A stretch of DNA of 64,000 nt from Bacteroides cutis (lineage in GTDB: Bacteria > Bacteroidota > Bacteroidia > Bacteroidales > Bacteroidaceae), in assembly GCF_900241005.1 (NCBI RefSeq), contig NZ_OEST01000003.1:310001-374000 (forward strand). Direction: 5' to 3'. Made by a program: the position numbers and the translations under genes. The notes under the pieces were generated by a model. It was not told the DNA's origin. It searched no databases and saw only the letters and a list, made by a program, of their open reading frames with translations. This document shows positions 9,593 through 18,576 of the stretch, one piece after another; the stretch's first letter is position 1, and every line of letters starts with the position of its first letter.

Positions 9593-9806
9593 ATGATGGA
9601 GGTATTGGTGGCTATCGACCAATTTAGTGACCGTGACTTATCCGATAAAAATGTAGATGACGTTAAGTCTGATTTCTCTATTTTTTATCATGGAACAGCT
9701 TGTGAAACTTGTGAATTCTTCTATAGGTAAGTATTTGTATGAGGCTTATCTGAAGAATTTGATGGATGAACAAAAAATTGAAATACAGGAAACATTAGGA
9801 ATATAA
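9593..9806 (+). pseudogene. Possible small-gene remnant, two overlapping short frames
   Basis: One frame (9593-9730, 45 codons) starts MMEVLVAIDQF and contains CETCEFFYR; a second (9690-9806, 38 codons) starts MEQLVKLVNSS and ends EIQETLGI. They overlap by 41 bp in different frames and together look like one short, acidic helical protein split by a frameshift. Neither part resembles a family I can name, and both could be chance frames. Confidence 0.25.
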
Positions 9807-9901
9807 GGCTAGGTAAAAAAGTTTTTTAGATTTATAATCTTTTTTTATGCCAATAATCGGTTAACTTTTGAAGTGATATAAAATTTTACTTCTATTTGTT
9901 G

Positions 9902-9909
9902 TATCTTTG
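9902..9909 (+). promoter_or_regulatory. -7 promoter element of the antiporter gene
   Basis: TATCTTTG matches TAnnTTTG exactly and lies 29 bp before the ATG at 9938. The -33 position is AT-rich (TTTTA) but not a clean TTTG. Confidence 0.6.
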
Positions 9910-9937
9910 TTACCAAAAATACATTTGAGCAAATATT

Positions 9938-12205
9938 ATGTCACATTTAGCTCCTTTGATAGCCGATTTGGCTTTGATATTGATTTGCGCCGGAATAATG
10001 ACGCTACTGTTTAAGAAATTGAAACAACCGTTGGTCTTGGGATATGTCGTGGCAGGTTTTCTTGCCAGTCCGCACATGGCATATACCCCTTCGGTGATGG
10101 ATACGGCAAATATACAGACTTGGGCGGATATTGGCGTTATCTTCCTTTTGTTTGCCTTGGGGTTGGAGTTCAGTTTCAAGAAAATAGTCAAGGTGGGAGG
10201 AGCGGCTATTATCGCAGCTTGTACTATTATATTTTGTATGATATTGCTGGGAATAACGGTTGGAACCTCTTTTGGCTGGAAGCGGATGGACTGTATCTTT
10301 TTGGGAGGTATGATCGCTATGTCTTCCACAACCATCATTTATAAGGCATTTGATGACCTGGGAATGCGTAAGAAACAATTCACGGGATTGGTGTTGAGCG
10401 TGCTGATTTTGGAAGATATACTTGCGATAGTCTTGATGGTCATGCTGTCTACCATGGCTGTGAGTAATAACTTTGAGGGTACGGAAATGTTAGGTAGTAT
10501 TGCAAAACTGCTGTTTTTCCTTATCCTTTGGTTTGTAGTGGGGATTTATCTGATCCCTGTTTTCTTGAAGAGATGCCGTAAACTGATGAGCGAAGAAACG
10601 TTGTTGATCGTTTCGTTGGGGCTTTGTTTCGGAATGGTTGTCATGGCGGCACATACCGGTTTCTCTGCGGCGTTTGGTGCCTTCATTATGGGGTCTATTC
10701 TAGCAGAGACGGTGGAAGCGGAAAGTATAGAACATTTGGTAAAACCAGTGAAAGATCTGTTCGGTGCCATTTTCTTTGTGTCGGTGGGGATGATGGTAGA
10801 TCCGGCTATGATAGTAGAGTATGCAGGTCCTATTGTCGTCATAACATTGGCTGTAATTATTGGACAGTCATTATTCGGGACTTTAGGTGTACTATTGGCT
10901 GGACAACCGTTGAAGACAGCCATGCAATGTGGGTTCAGTTTGACGCAAATTGGTGAATTTGCTTTTATTATTGCTTCTTTGGGAGTATCTTTGCGTGTTA
11001 CAAGTCATTTCTTATATCCTATTGTGGTAGCGGTATCTGTAATTACCACTTTTCTTACTCCATATATGATCCGTTTAGCGGAGCCGGCATCGAACTTTGT
11101 TGATGTACATTTGCCGCAGAAATGGCGGAAGTTCCTGATGCGCTATGCTTCTGGAACGCAGACAATGAATCATGAGAGTTTGTGGAAGAGACTGATATTT
11201 GCTTTGGTACGTATCACGATGGTCTATTCTATTATAAGTGTGGCAGTGATAGCCATTGCCTTCCGTTTTTTGGTGCCGTTGTGCCATGATGCGTTGCCCG
11301 GAGTGTGGGGCTCATTGTTGGCTGCTTTTATTATTATTTTGTTTATTGCTCCTTTCCTTCGTGCCATTATGATTAAAAAGAATCATTCGGTAGAGTTTGT
11401 TACACTTTGGCATGATAACAGGGGAAATCGCGCCCCTTTGGTGGCTACAATTGTACTACGTATCTTGTTGGCGGTCTCATTTGTAATGTTTGTTATTGGC
11501 GGACTGTTTAAGGTCTCTGTTGGTTTGGTCTTAGGAGTTGCGGTGTTGTTGGTTATTGTAATGATACTTTCTCGTCAATTGAAAAAACAATCTATAATGA
11601 TAGAACGGACTTTCTTTCAGAATTTGCGTTCTAGGGATATGCGTGCAGAGTACTTGGGAGAGAAAAAACCAGAGTATGCAGGACGTCTGCTTTCTCGTGA
11701 TTTACATCTGACCGATTATGAAATTCTCGGCGAATCGGCTTGGGCAGGTAAAACATTAGCAGAATTGAATTTTGGTAAAAAATATGGTGTGCATGTCGTA
11801 TCTATTCTTCGTGGGCGGAAACGAATTAATATTCCAGGGGCTTCTGTACGCCTTTTCCCTCAGGATAAAATTCAAGTTATTGCCACAGATGAAGAATTGA
11901 ATGTATTTGGTGATGAAATGGGTAAGGTTTCTTCAATGGATACGGATGTGGTAGAGAAAAGTGCGATGATATTACGTCAATTTCGAATAGATGAGAACTC
12001 GCCATTCTTGGGTAAAACGTTGAAGGAAGTCGGTATTCGCGAAAAATATCATTGCTTGATAGCCGGTGTGGAAAGAGGAGAAGAAACTCTACATGCCCCT
12101 GATCCTCATGAGCCTTTTGTAGAAGGTGATGTCGTTTGGATAGTTGGCGAAAATGATGATGTATATCAATTAGTTGGTAAAAATGATGAAATAGTAGACA
12201 TGTAA
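9938..12205 (+). CDS. CPA2-family cation:proton antiporter with two RCK-C domains
   Basis: A 755-residue membrane protein. Residues 1-390 form the roughly 12-helix CPA2 exchanger (Kef/Na-H antiporter type), with the family's LFALGLEFSFKK segment near residue 75 and GFILA-like stretches near 245. Further hydrophobic helices span about 425-545. The soluble tail holds two TrkA_C (RCK_C) domains, about 600-660 (GKTLAELNFGKKYGVHVV...) and 685-745 (GKTLKEVGIREKYHCLI...), which in relatives bind ligands or nucleotides and gate transport. There is no full RCK_N (NAD-binding) domain, unlike KefB/KefC. The ion (K+ or Na+) cannot be read from sequence. Confidence 0.9.
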   Translation: MSHLAPLIADLALILICAGIMTLLFKKLKQPLVLGYVVAGFLASPHMAYTPSVMDTANIQTWADIGVIFLLFALGLEFSFKKIVKVGGAAIIAACTIIFCMILLGITVGTSFGWKRMDCIFLGGMIAMSSTTIIYKAFDDLGMRKKQFTGLVLSVLILEDILAIVLMVMLSTMAVSNNFEGTEMLGSIAKLLFFLILWFVVGIYLIPVFLKRCRKLMSEETLLIVSLGLCFGMVVMAAHTGFSAAFGAFIMGSILAETVEAESIEHLVKPVKDLFGAIFFVSVGMMVDPAMIVEYAGPIVVITLAVIIGQSLFGTLGVLLAGQPLKTAMQCGFSLTQIGEFAFIIASLGVSLRVTSHFLYPIVVAVSVITTFLTPYMIRLAEPASNFVDVHLPQKWRKFLMRYASGTQTMNHESLWKRLIFALVRITMVYSIISVAVIAIAFRFLVPLCHDALPGVWGSLLAAFIIILFIAPFLRAIMIKKNHSVEFVTLWHDNRGNRAPLVATIVLRILLAVSFVMFVIGGLFKVSVGLVLGVAVLLVIVMILSRQLKKQSIMIERTFFQNLRSRDMRAEYLGEKKPEYAGRLLSRDLHLTDYEILGESAWAGKTLAELNFGKKYGVHVVSILRGRKRINIPGASVRLFPQDKIQVIATDEELNVFGDEMGKVSSMDTDVVEKSAMILRQFRIDENSPFLGKTLKEVGIREKYHCLIAGVERGEETLHAPDPHEPFVEGDVVWIVGENDDVYQLVGKNDEIVDM

Positions 12206-12262
12206 TACAGTGGAAAAAGTTATATTTGTTTCGTAAACATAAACGTTAATAAAAAGAATATT

Positions 12263-12688
12263 ATGAAAAGTGATCCGAAAGAATGTCTGTATTGTCAGAA
12301 TAATGAAACATTGCACAATCTGATGATTGAGATTGCGCAGTTGAGTGTGTCGCGTGTTTTCCTTTTTAAGGAACAAACTTATCGTGGACGTTGCTTGGTG
12401 GCTTACAAAGATCATGTTAATGACCTAAATGAATTAAGTGACGAAGAACGTAATGCTTTTATGGCTGATGTGGTCCTTGTGACACGTGCTATGCAAAAAG
12501 CATTTAACCCGGAAAAAATCAATTACGGCGCTTATTCAGATAAGCTTTCTCATCTCCATTTCCATTTGGCTCCGAAATATGTAGATGGTCCTGATTATGG
12601 GAGCGTTTTCCAAATGAATCCGGGAAAGGTATATCTGACGGATAAGGAGTATGAGGAACTGATCGAAGCGATAAAAAGAAATCTTTGA
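12263..12688 (+). CDS. HIT-family nucleotide-binding hydrolase
   Basis: A 141-residue protein with the histidine-triad signature HLHFHLAPKY (H97, H99, H101), in which the middle histidine attacks the alpha-phosphate of nucleotide substrates such as AMP-lysine, ADP-ribose or dinucleoside polyphosphates. A CxxC near the N-terminus (C9, C12 in ECLYCQN) is common in HIT proteins and may bind zinc. It begins 57 bp after the antiporter stop, after the repeat of a poly-A leader, and ends at a repeat-rich convergent terminator. Substrate unknown. Confidence 0.88.
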   Translation: MKSDPKECLYCQNNETLHNLMIEIAQLSVSRVFLFKEQTYRGRCLVAYKDHVNDLNELSDEERNAFMADVVLVTRAMQKAFNPEKINYGAYSDKLSHLHFHLAPKYVDGPDYGSVFQMNPGKVYLTDKEYEELIEAIKRNL

Positions 12689-12702
12689 TTAGGTGTAAAG
12701 TC

Positions 12703-12786
12703 AAGTATAAACTATAAGGTATAAACTATAAGGTATAAACTATATGGAATTATGGTATAGTGATTAATGCTTTATAGTTTATACCT
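12703..12786. repeat. Direct repeats plus inverted copy between convergent genes
   Basis: A 14-bp unit (AAGGTATAAACTAT) occurs at 12716-12729 and 12730-12743, with a 13-bp partial copy at 12703-12715. An inverted copy (TTATAGTTTATACCT) lies at 12772-12786, so any unit can pair with it to form a 15-bp stem. The block fills the gap between the HIT gene stop (12688) and the convergent oxidoreductase stop (12790) and probably serves as a two-way terminator grown by slippage. Confidence 0.75.
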
Positions 12787-12789
12787 AAT

Positions 12790-13776
12790 TTATAGTTTTC
12801 CTAGTATCTTATCCATTACCCAATTTGTCAGAGTAGCGCTTTCGCCGTCGCAACTGCAAACGGATTTTCCTAGTAGATGGTCTACTACAGCCTGAATAAG
12901 TGGTTGCTGAACGTATATTGGATTTTCTACGGGAATTTCTTCTCTTCCTCTTTCTGTATGTAGCGCAATAGGATCGTAGGTAAATACAGAGAAACAAATC
13001 ATACCTTTATCGCCTATAATTTCGATACGGTCTTCACGGGCTGATTCGTGGGCGACAAAACACCATGAACCACTACCAACTAATCCATTATCAAATTGGA
13101 AACAGGCGCTCAATGTGTCTTCTGCCGGATAAAGTCCACCGCGATTACTCTTGTATCCATTGGCTTTGAGTATACAACCGAACATGTCTTGTAAGATATC
13201 TATCTGATGAGGAGCGAGATCGTAAAAATAACCGCCTCCCGCAATATCAGGTTGTACACGCCAAGGTAAGTTCTCTTTATTGTAATCTAGGTCTCGTGGA
13301 GGTTGGGCGAAACGGATCTGAATATTGATAATATTTCCTATCGCATTTTCTTCTACTAAAGATTTGACTTTTTGAAAATAAGGAAGATAACGACGATAGT
13401 AAGCCACGAAACAGGGTACTCCGGTCTCTTGTGAAATACGGTTTATACGGCAACATTCTTCGTAGGTAACAGCCATTGGCTTTTCTATGTATACCGGTTT
13501 TCCCGCTTTCATTGCCATAATAGCGTATGTCGCATGTGAAGAGGGAGGGGTAGCGATGTATACGGCATTTACTTCTTCGTCATCAATCAATTCTTGCGCA
13601 TCGTCATACCATTTAGCAATATCTCTTTCTTTGGCATATGCTTTGGCTTTAGAGACGTCTCGACTCATCACTGCTACTACTTCGGAATGGTCTATTTTCT
13701 GGAAGGCAGGTCCACTTTTATATTTGGTCACTTCTCCGCAACCGATAAATCCCCATTTTATTATTTTTTCGCTCAT
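12790..13776 (-). CDS. Gfo/Idh/MocA-family NAD(P)-dependent oxidoreductase
   Basis: A 328-residue cytoplasmic dehydrogenase of the glucose-fructose oxidoreductase / inositol dehydrogenase superfamily. The N-terminal Rossmann motif is seen in WGFIGCGEVT (residues 7-16) and the family EKP motif in YIEKPMAVT (about 93-101), whose lysine contributes to catalysis. The C-terminal domain has the substrate-facing histidine region DLAPHQIDILQDMFG. Substrate is not predictable. It is the last gene of the leftward cluster rplY-pth-hslR, 20 bp after hslR; no functional link to translation is known, so this is probably just cotranscription. Confidence 0.9.
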   Translation of the reverse strand: MSEKIIKWGFIGCGEVTKYKSGPAFQKIDHSEVVAVMSRDVSKAKAYAKERDIAKWYDDAQELIDDEEVNAVYIATPPSSHATYAIMAMKAGKPVYIEKPMAVTYEECCRINRISQETGVPCFVAYYRRYLPYFQKVKSLVEENAIGNIINIQIRFAQPPRDLDYNKENLPWRVQPDIAGGGYFYDLAPHQIDILQDMFGCILKANGYKSNRGGLYPAEDTLSACFQFDNGLVGSGSWCFVAHESAREDRIEIIGDKGMICFSVFTYDPIALHTERGREEIPVENPIYVQQPLIQAVVDHLLGKSVCSCDGESATLTNWVMDKILGKL

Positions 13777-13796
13777 AATTTGATACTATTTGAGTA

Positions 13797-14213
13797 TTAT
13801 TCTTCAAAGTCGAAGTCGAAATCAAAGTCATCTATAAATTCCGGAGTAGTGAACTCATCCAGAGTGCGTCGATCTTTCTTAGTGGGGCGTCCAGTTCCCT
13901 TTGCTCGGTTAACGAAACCACTGACATGACTCATTTCCAATAGCTCATATTGATCAGGAGTGGTTACATTTTCCATCATTTCGGTAACAAGTTTGGCTCC
14001 CACGCGTTTTTCAATGGGCTGTAACACTTTGAAAGAATAAGTGATAGGTGGTTTCCGTACTTGTATTACATCTCCCGGTTTTATCATACGGGCAGCTTTG
14101 GCTAGTGTACCGTTAATGCTTATACGTCCTTTTTTACAAGCTTCGGCAGCTATAGTACGAGTTTTGAATATACGTACAGCCCACATCCATTTATCTATTC
14201 TTGCTTCACTCAT
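13797..14213 (-). CDS. hslR: S4-domain RNA-binding protein (Hsp15/HslR family)
   Basis: A 138-residue protein with an N-terminal S4 domain (residues 3-70: [25 protein letters not shown]..., spliced from the visible frame) followed by a basic stretch and an acidic tail rich in Asp/Phe. Hsp15 relatives rescue stalled 50S subunits carrying peptidyl-tRNA. This function fits the neighbour: its start overlaps the pth (peptidyl-tRNA hydrolase) stop by 4 bp in an ATGA arrangement, so the two are translationally coupled. Confidence 0.85.
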   Translation of the reverse strand: MSEARIDKWMWAVRIFKTRTIAAEACKKGRISINGTLAKAARMIKPGDVIQVRKPPITYSFKVLQPIEKRVGAKLVTEMMENVTTPDQYELLEMSHVSGFVNRAKGTGRPTKKDRRTLDEFTTPEFIDDFDFDFDFEE

Positions 14214-14773
14214 TTCTTATTAAACTGATTCATTGTGATATCAATTCCTGCCAAACAAAAACTTTTTATGATTTCACCGGCAGTTTCCAGACATTCATTC
14301 ATTGTTTTTAAATCCTCGTCAGTAAAGTGTCCGAGTACATAGTCAATCTGTCCTCCACGAGGAAATTCGTTACCGATACCAAAACGTAAGCGAGCATAAC
14401 TTTGTGTTCCTAAGGTTGCAGCGATATGTCTGAGGCCGTTGTGTCCGGCATCACTTCCCTTACCTTTCAGGCGTAATGTACCAAAAGGTAATGCCAGGTC
14501 ATCTACTACTATCAATACATTCTCTAACGGAATATTTTCTTTTTGCATCCAATAGCGTACGGCATTACCGCTAAGGTTCATAAAAGTAGAAGGTTTCAAT
14601 AACAATAGTTGGCGACCTTTGATGGATATGGTAGTAGTAAAACCATAACGTCCGTCAATAAAAGTTGTACCTGCTGCTTTTGCTAATGCATCTACTACCA
14701 TAAAACCAATATTATGGCGAGTTTCATGATATTCCGGTCCTATATTACCCAATCCCACAATTAAATATTTCAT
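14210..14773 (-). CDS. pth: Peptidyl-tRNA hydrolase
   Basis: Releases tRNA from peptidyl-tRNA that drops off ribosomes. The 187-residue protein has the family's normal length and the signatures [17 protein letters not shown] with N10 and catalytic H20, and the FMNLSGNAV and GHNGLRHI motifs. It follows rplY and overlaps hslR by 4 bp; the rplY-pth pair is widespread in bacteria. Confidence 0.97.
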   Translation of the reverse strand: MKYLIVGLGNIGPEYHETRHNIGFMVVDALAKAAGTTFIDGRYGFTTTISIKGRQLLLLKPSTFMNLSGNAVRYWMQKENIPLENVLIVVDDLALPFGTLRLKGKGSDAGHNGLRHIAATLGTQSYARLRFGIGNEFPRGGQIDYVLGHFTDEDLKTMNECLETAGEIIKSFCLAGIDITMNQFNKK

Positions 14774-14800
14774 TATATAATGATTTGTGATTTAATAAAG

Positions 14801-14862
14801 AACGCGAATTACCGCAGTAGTCCGCGGATATAAAATCTGCGTCACCTGCGTTAATCCGCGTT
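14801..14862. repeat. Palindromic intergenic element between rplY and pth
   Basis: Imperfect 17-bp inverted repeat (14801-14817 with 14846-14862; 15 of 17 positions pair), GC-rich against AT-rich flanks, with further CCGCGG-type symmetry inside the loop. It resembles the element at 19779-19826 in its GATTAaCxCxGAT(T) wording. Such hairpins may act as mRNA processing or attenuation signals between rplY and pth, or be copies of a mobile miniature repeat. Confidence 0.6.
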
Positions 14863-14892
14863 CCGAATATTTTCTTACTAAAGAAGTACTGA

Positions 14893-15483
14893 TTAATTTG
14901 CAGCAGCTGCAGCAGCACCTCTTGCCGCACGAGTCAACTTAACTGCGCATACAACAGCTTCTTTGGCATTCAGTAATTCTAAACCTTCATAGCTTAATTC
15001 ACCGACCTTTACAGTCTTACCTAGGCCTAAGTGAGAAACATTAACTGATAATTTCTCAGGAATTACGTTATACAAAGCTTTTACTTTCAATTTACGCATT
15101 TGCAGAGTCAATTTACCACCGGCTTTTACACCTTCAGCCAAACCTTCCAACTGTACCGGAACTTCCATTACGATAGGTTTAGCTTCATCAATTTGATAGA
15201 AGTCAACGTGCAGGATAGTATCCTTTACCGGATGGAATTGGATATCTTTCATGATAGCGTTTACTTTTTTACCATCGATAACCAAGTCTACTACATAGAT
15301 GTGCGGAGTATAAACCAAGTTACGCAATCCTTCTGCCGGTACTGTGAAATGTATATTTTCACCTGCTCCGTAGAGTACACAAGGTACACCGTTGTCTTTA
15401 CGAATAGCTTTCAAAGCTCTAGCTTGTTCTGAAGAACGTTCTGCAATAGTTCTTGCAGTTCCTTTGATTTCAATTGATTTCAT
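14893..15483 (-). CDS. rplY: 50S ribosomal protein L25/general stress protein Ctc
   Basis: 5S-rRNA-binding ribosomal protein of the long, two-domain Ctc type (196 residues): an N-terminal L25 domain (1-95) and a C-terminal beta domain (96-180) ending in an Ala-rich tail. The start matches the family and the promoter (TTTG at 15606-15609 and TAATTTTG at 15579-15586 on the minus strand). First gene of a leftward cluster with pth, hslR and an oxidoreductase. Confidence 0.95.
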   Translation of the reverse strand: MKSIEIKGTARTIAERSSEQARALKAIRKDNGVPCVLYGAGENIHFTVPAEGLRNLVYTPHIYVVDLVIDGKKVNAIMKDIQFHPVKDTILHVDFYQIDEAKPIVMEVPVQLEGLAEGVKAGGKLTLQMRKLKVKALYNVIPEKLSVNVSHLGLGKTVKVGELSYEGLELLNAKEAVVCAVKLTRAARGAAAAAAN

Positions 15484-15578
15484 TTCTTTAAAAATTGTGT
15501 TACTCTAAATTAAGTATGTTTTTGCTTAATTCACCATCACACGATGCGATTAACCACACGATGTTGCAAAAAGCGGTG

Positions 15579-15609
15579 CAAAATTACAGCTTCTTTTTGA
15601 ATTATCAAA
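15579..15609 (-). promoter_or_regulatory. Promoter of rplY, full Bacteroides consensus
   Basis: On the minus strand, TTTG (15609-15606), exactly 19 bp, then TAATTTTG (15586-15579). This matches the -33/-7 pattern of the primary sigma factor of Bacteroidota. The start codon lies about 96 bp downstream, giving a leader of around 85 nt. Confidence 0.8.
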
Positions 15610-15619
15610 GGGTTGGCTC

Positions 15620-16024
15620 TTAAAAATCAATATCAATTTTGATTTCGCCGGTCAATGGAGATTCTTTTCCTTCTTTGTTTGCTATTTCCGATGGTTCACT
15701 ACTTGTTTTTCTTTCGCTATCATTATCTCGAGCATAGCAACCTTGTTGCTCTTGGATAAAGCTGATAGCTTGTTGCAGACCATTCATGAATTTATCAAAA
15801 TCTTCTTTATACAAAAAAATCTTGTGTTTTTCAAAACTTACCAGGGAATCGTCTCCTTCACCCATTATCACCTTTTTACTTTCAGTAATAGCAAGGAACA
15901 TTTCATCCTTCCTGTTCTTCTTTACGTCTAAATAATAGATGCGTTTGCCGGCCTTAATGGATTGGGAAAATACAATCTCTTTGTCGTTCATATCCATTCC
16001 GGTTTTCTTCTTAAAGTCTTCCAT
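15620..16024 (-). CDS. PUR-family nucleic-acid-binding protein (DUF3276)
   Basis: A 134-residue protein whose first 90 residues match the Bacteroidota DUF3276 family, relatives of Pur-alpha and of the Borrelia regulator BpuR: KEIVFSQSIKAGKRIYYLDVKK.. and AITESKK... are typical of a PUR repeat, a Whirly-like beta-beta-beta-beta-alpha unit that binds single-stranded DNA or RNA. The C-terminal 40 residues are a polar, probably disordered tail. Single-gene unit with its own promoter at 16089-16119. The target nucleic acid is unknown. Confidence 0.8.
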   Translation of the reverse strand: MEDFKKKTGMDMNDKEIVFSQSIKAGKRIYYLDVKKNRKDEMFLAITESKKVIMGEGDDSLVSFEKHKIFLYKEDFDKFMNGLQQAISFIQEQQGCYARDNDSERKTSSEPSEIANKEGKESPLTGEIKIDIDF

Positions 16025-16088
16025 ATAATATAGGTCTCAATTTGATGTTAACTTGTAGCTCGTCATTTATGGCTTTGCTTATCGGGTC

Positions 16089-16119
16089 CAAAATTGACGA
16101 TTTTTTTTAAACTGTCAAA
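16089..16119 (-). promoter_or_regulatory. Promoter of the PUR-family gene
   Basis: Minus strand TTTG (16119-16116), 19 bp, then CAATTTTG (16096-16089), one base off the TAnnTTTG consensus. It lies 65 bp before the start codon. Confidence 0.6.
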
Positions 16120-16190
16120 AGAAAAAGCTCGGATAATGCTTATCTACATTAAAAAATGTGATTTATTTATGTAAACTCATTAAAAATGCA

Positions 16191-16198
16191 TACTTTTG
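16191..16198 (+). promoter_or_regulatory. -7 promoter element of nusB
   Basis: TACTTTTG matches the -7 consensus and is 36 bp before the nusB ATG; the -33 position reads TTTAT rather than TTTG. Confidence 0.55.
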
Positions 16199-16233
16199 CA
16201 ACTCGTTAAAACACCAGTATTTACTTTATAATT

Positions 16234-17160
16234 ATGATTAACAGAGTTCTTATTCGTCTTAAGATTATACAGATTGTATATGCTTATTATCAGAACGGTA
16301 GTAAAAATTTAGACTCAGCGGAGAAGGAATTATTCTTTAGCCTGTCCAAGGCTTATGATCTTTACAACTACTTGCTTATGTTGATGATAGCTTTGACGAA
16401 CTACGCACAAAAGCGCATTGATGCGGCAAAAGCTAAATTAGCTCCTACGGCCGAGGAGCTGTATCCTAACATGAGATTTGTAGAAAACAAGTTTATTTCT
16501 CAATTGGAAGTGAATAAGCAGTTAATGGATTTTATCACTAACCAAAAACGTACTTGGGCCAATGATGAAGATTTTGTCAAAGGGTTGTATGAAGAAATAG
16601 TTGCTTCTGATATATATAAGGAATACATGGCTTCTTCGGATAAGTCTTATGAAGTTGACCGTGAATTGTGGAGAAAGATATATAAGACGTATATTTTTGG
16701 TAATGAAGCATTGGATGTATTACTTGAAGATCAAAGTCTTTATTGGAATGATGATAAGGAGATTGTAGATACTTTTGTGCTGAAAACGATTAAGCGTTTT
16801 GAAGAAAAGAATGGAGCCAATCAAGAGTTATTGCCTGAGTTCAAAGATGATGAAGATCAGGAATTTGCTCGTCGTTTGTTCCGCCGTGCTATTTTGAATA
16901 GCGATTATTATCGTCATCTTATCAGTGAAAATACACGTAATTGGGATTTGGATCGTGTCGCTTTTATGGATGTAATAATTATGCAATGTGCATTAGCGGA
17001 AATTTTGAGCTTTCCGAACATTCCGGTCAGTGTTTCGTTAAATGAATATGTAGATATTGCTAAAGTATATAGTACGTCAAAGAGTGGTAGCTTCGTTAAC
17101 GGTACTTTGGATGGAATAGTTAAGGAATTGAAAAAAGAGGGCAAGTTGGCTAAAAACTGA
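16234..17160 (+). CDS. nusB: Transcription antitermination factor NusB (long Bacteroidota form)
   Basis: Binds boxA RNA with NusE (S10) to assist rRNA transcription antitermination. At 308 residues it is twice the length of E. coli NusB; the C-terminal 120 residues carry the conserved NusB helical fold (FARRLFRRAILNSDYYRHLI, DRVAFMDVIIMQCALAE, PVSVSLNEYVDIAKVYST). The N-terminal 180 residues are the helical extension found across Bacteroidota. First gene of a rightward run nusB-yajC-ybbR-coaE. Confidence 0.95.
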   Translation: MINRVLIRLKIIQIVYAYYQNGSKNLDSAEKELFFSLSKAYDLYNYLLMLMIALTNYAQKRIDAAKAKLAPTAEELYPNMRFVENKFISQLEVNKQLMDFITNQKRTWANDEDFVKGLYEEIVASDIYKEYMASSDKSYEVDRELWRKIYKTYIFGNEALDVLLEDQSLYWNDDKEIVDTFVLKTIKRFEEKNGANQELLPEFKDDEDQEFARRLFRRAILNSDYYRHLISENTRNWDLDRVAFMDVIIMQCALAEILSFPNIPVSVSLNEYVDIAKVYSTSKSGSFVNGTLDGIVKELKKEGKLAKN

Positions 17161-17198
17161 TACCTTTGTTGAATAATAAAAATTAAAACTGAACATTT

Positions 17199-17543
17199 AT
17201 GAATTTAATGACTGTATTCTTCTTGCAAACTTCTGGAGCAGCTCCAGGTATGGGCGCAGGTGGTGGTAGCATGATGTGGATAATGTTAATAGCAATGTTT
17301 GTTATTATGTATTTCTTTATGATTCGTCCACAGAATAAAAAGCAGAAAGAAATTGCAAATTTCCGCAAATCTCTTCAGGTAAATCAAAAAGTTATTACTG
17401 CTGGTGGTATTCATGGTATCATCAAAGAAATCAATGATAATGATGTAGTGCTTGAGATTGCTTCTAACGTTAAGATCCATATTGATAAAAATTCTATTTT
17501 TGCCGCAGCTGCTGATGCAAACAGTAGCCAGGCTGCTAAATAA
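17199..17543 (+). CDS. yajC: Preprotein translocase subunit YajC
   Basis: Small single-span inner-membrane partner of SecDF. The 114-residue protein has a Gly-rich N-terminus, one transmembrane helix (about residues 27-47) followed by the diagnostic RPQNKKQKE motif, and a cytoplasmic domain (VITAGGIHGIIKEINDNDVVLEI). Follows nusB by 38 bp. Confidence 0.95.
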   Translation: MNLMTVFFLQTSGAAPGMGAGGGSMMWIMLIAMFVIMYFFMIRPQNKKQKEIANFRKSLQVNQKVITAGGIHGIIKEINDNDVVLEIASNVKIHIDKNSIFAAAADANSSQAAK

Positions 17544-17559
17544 ATAGGGATGAAGGCCT

Positions 17560-18576
17560 ATGTTTGAACGTAGGAACATAAAACATATTTATTTGAATAT
17601 AACTCGAAAAATAAAGAACTTTCTGCTCAGTGAAAAGAGTAGAGAGTTCTTTGTTTTTTTATTTTTTTTCGTTGTTGCCGGAGGATTTTGGTTATTGCAA
17701 ACTTTGAACAATGACTATGAAACTGAATTTTCTATTCCCGTTCGTCTTAAGGGAGTGCCTAATAACACAGTTATTACGTCGGAGCCAGCTGCTGAACTAC
17801 GTATAAAGGTAAAAGATAAAGGAACTGTATTACTTAATTATATGTTAGGTAAAAGTTTTTATCCGATAACTCTTGAGTTCTCTGATTATAACGGAAGCAA
17901 TAACCATGTACGTGTATATGCATCGGAGTTTGAAAAGAAAGTTCTTAGTCAATTGAATGTTTCTACCCGTTTGGTTTCGATGAAGCCCGATACATTGGAA
18001 TATATTTATTCAACGGGGGTATCTAAACTGGTACCGGTGAGGTTGCAAGGTAGTGTAAGTGCAGGACGCCAGTATTATCTATCCGATACGATTTTTAAAC
18101 CGGATTCTGTTCTGGTATATGCTCCTGCTGGGGTACTAGATACGATAACTGCCGCTTATACGCGTCAGATGAAATTAGAAAATATTTCAGATACTTTGAA
18201 ACAGCAAGTGCCTTTGCTTACTCGGAAAGGAGTCAAGTTTGTTCCCGCTTCTATTGAAATGATACTCCCTGTGGATATTTATACGGAGAAGACTGTTGAG
18301 GTACCTCTGCGTGGTATAAATTTTCCTGCGGATAAGGTACTTCGTGCTTTTCCTTCGAAAGTTCAAGTTACTTTCCAGGTTGGGCTTAGCAATTTTCGTC
18401 GGATTACGGCAAGCGATTTCCATCTTAATGTTTCTTATGAAGAACTTCTGCGTCTTGGTTCGGATAAATATACTGTAAGGTTGAGAAATATTCCTGAAGG
18501 TGTAAGCCAGATACGTTTTAATCCGGAGCAGGTCGATTTTCTTATAGAACAAGTTTCTCCCAAATATGTCAATTAA
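17560..18576 (+). CDS. YbbR/CdaR-domain membrane protein
   Basis: A 338-residue protein with one N-terminal transmembrane helix (about residues 28-48) and an extracytoplasmic region of YbbR-type beta domains (for example [45 protein letters not shown]). YbbR proteins of Firmicutes (CdaR) regulate the diadenylate cyclase CdaA; in Bacteroidota they occur, as here, in the yajC-coaE neighbourhood, and a c-di-AMP link is not shown by context because no cyclase gene is adjacent. The 3' end overlaps coaE by 11 bp. Confidence 0.85.
   Translation: MFERRNIKHIYLNITRKIKNFLLSEKSREFFVFLFFFVVAGGFWLLQTLNNDYETEFSIPVRLKGVPNNTVITSEPAAELRIKVKDKGTVLLNYMLGKSFYPITLEFSDYNGSNNHVRVYASEFEKKVLSQLNVSTRLVSMKPDTLEYIYSTGVSKLVPVRLQGSVSAGRQYYLSDTIFKPDSVLVYAPAGVLDTITAAYTRQMKLENISDTLKQQVPLLTRKGVKFVPASIEMILPVDIYTEKTVEVPLRGINFPADKVLRAFPSKVQVTFQVGLSNFRRITASDFHLNVSYEELLRLGSDKYTVRLRNIPEGVSQIRFNPEQVDFLIEQVSPKYVN

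Larger units (their letters stand above)
9419..9937. other. Intergenic region between divergent operons
   Basis: About 520 bp between mce (leftward) and the antiporter gene (rightward). It holds a pair of small overlapping reading frames (9593-9806, listed separately) and the -7 element of the antiporter promoter. The first 100 bp contain AT-rich leader sequence with imperfect -7-like boxes for the mce operon (for example around 9455-9475 on the minus strand), none matching fully. No RNA gene is evident. Confidence 0.5.
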
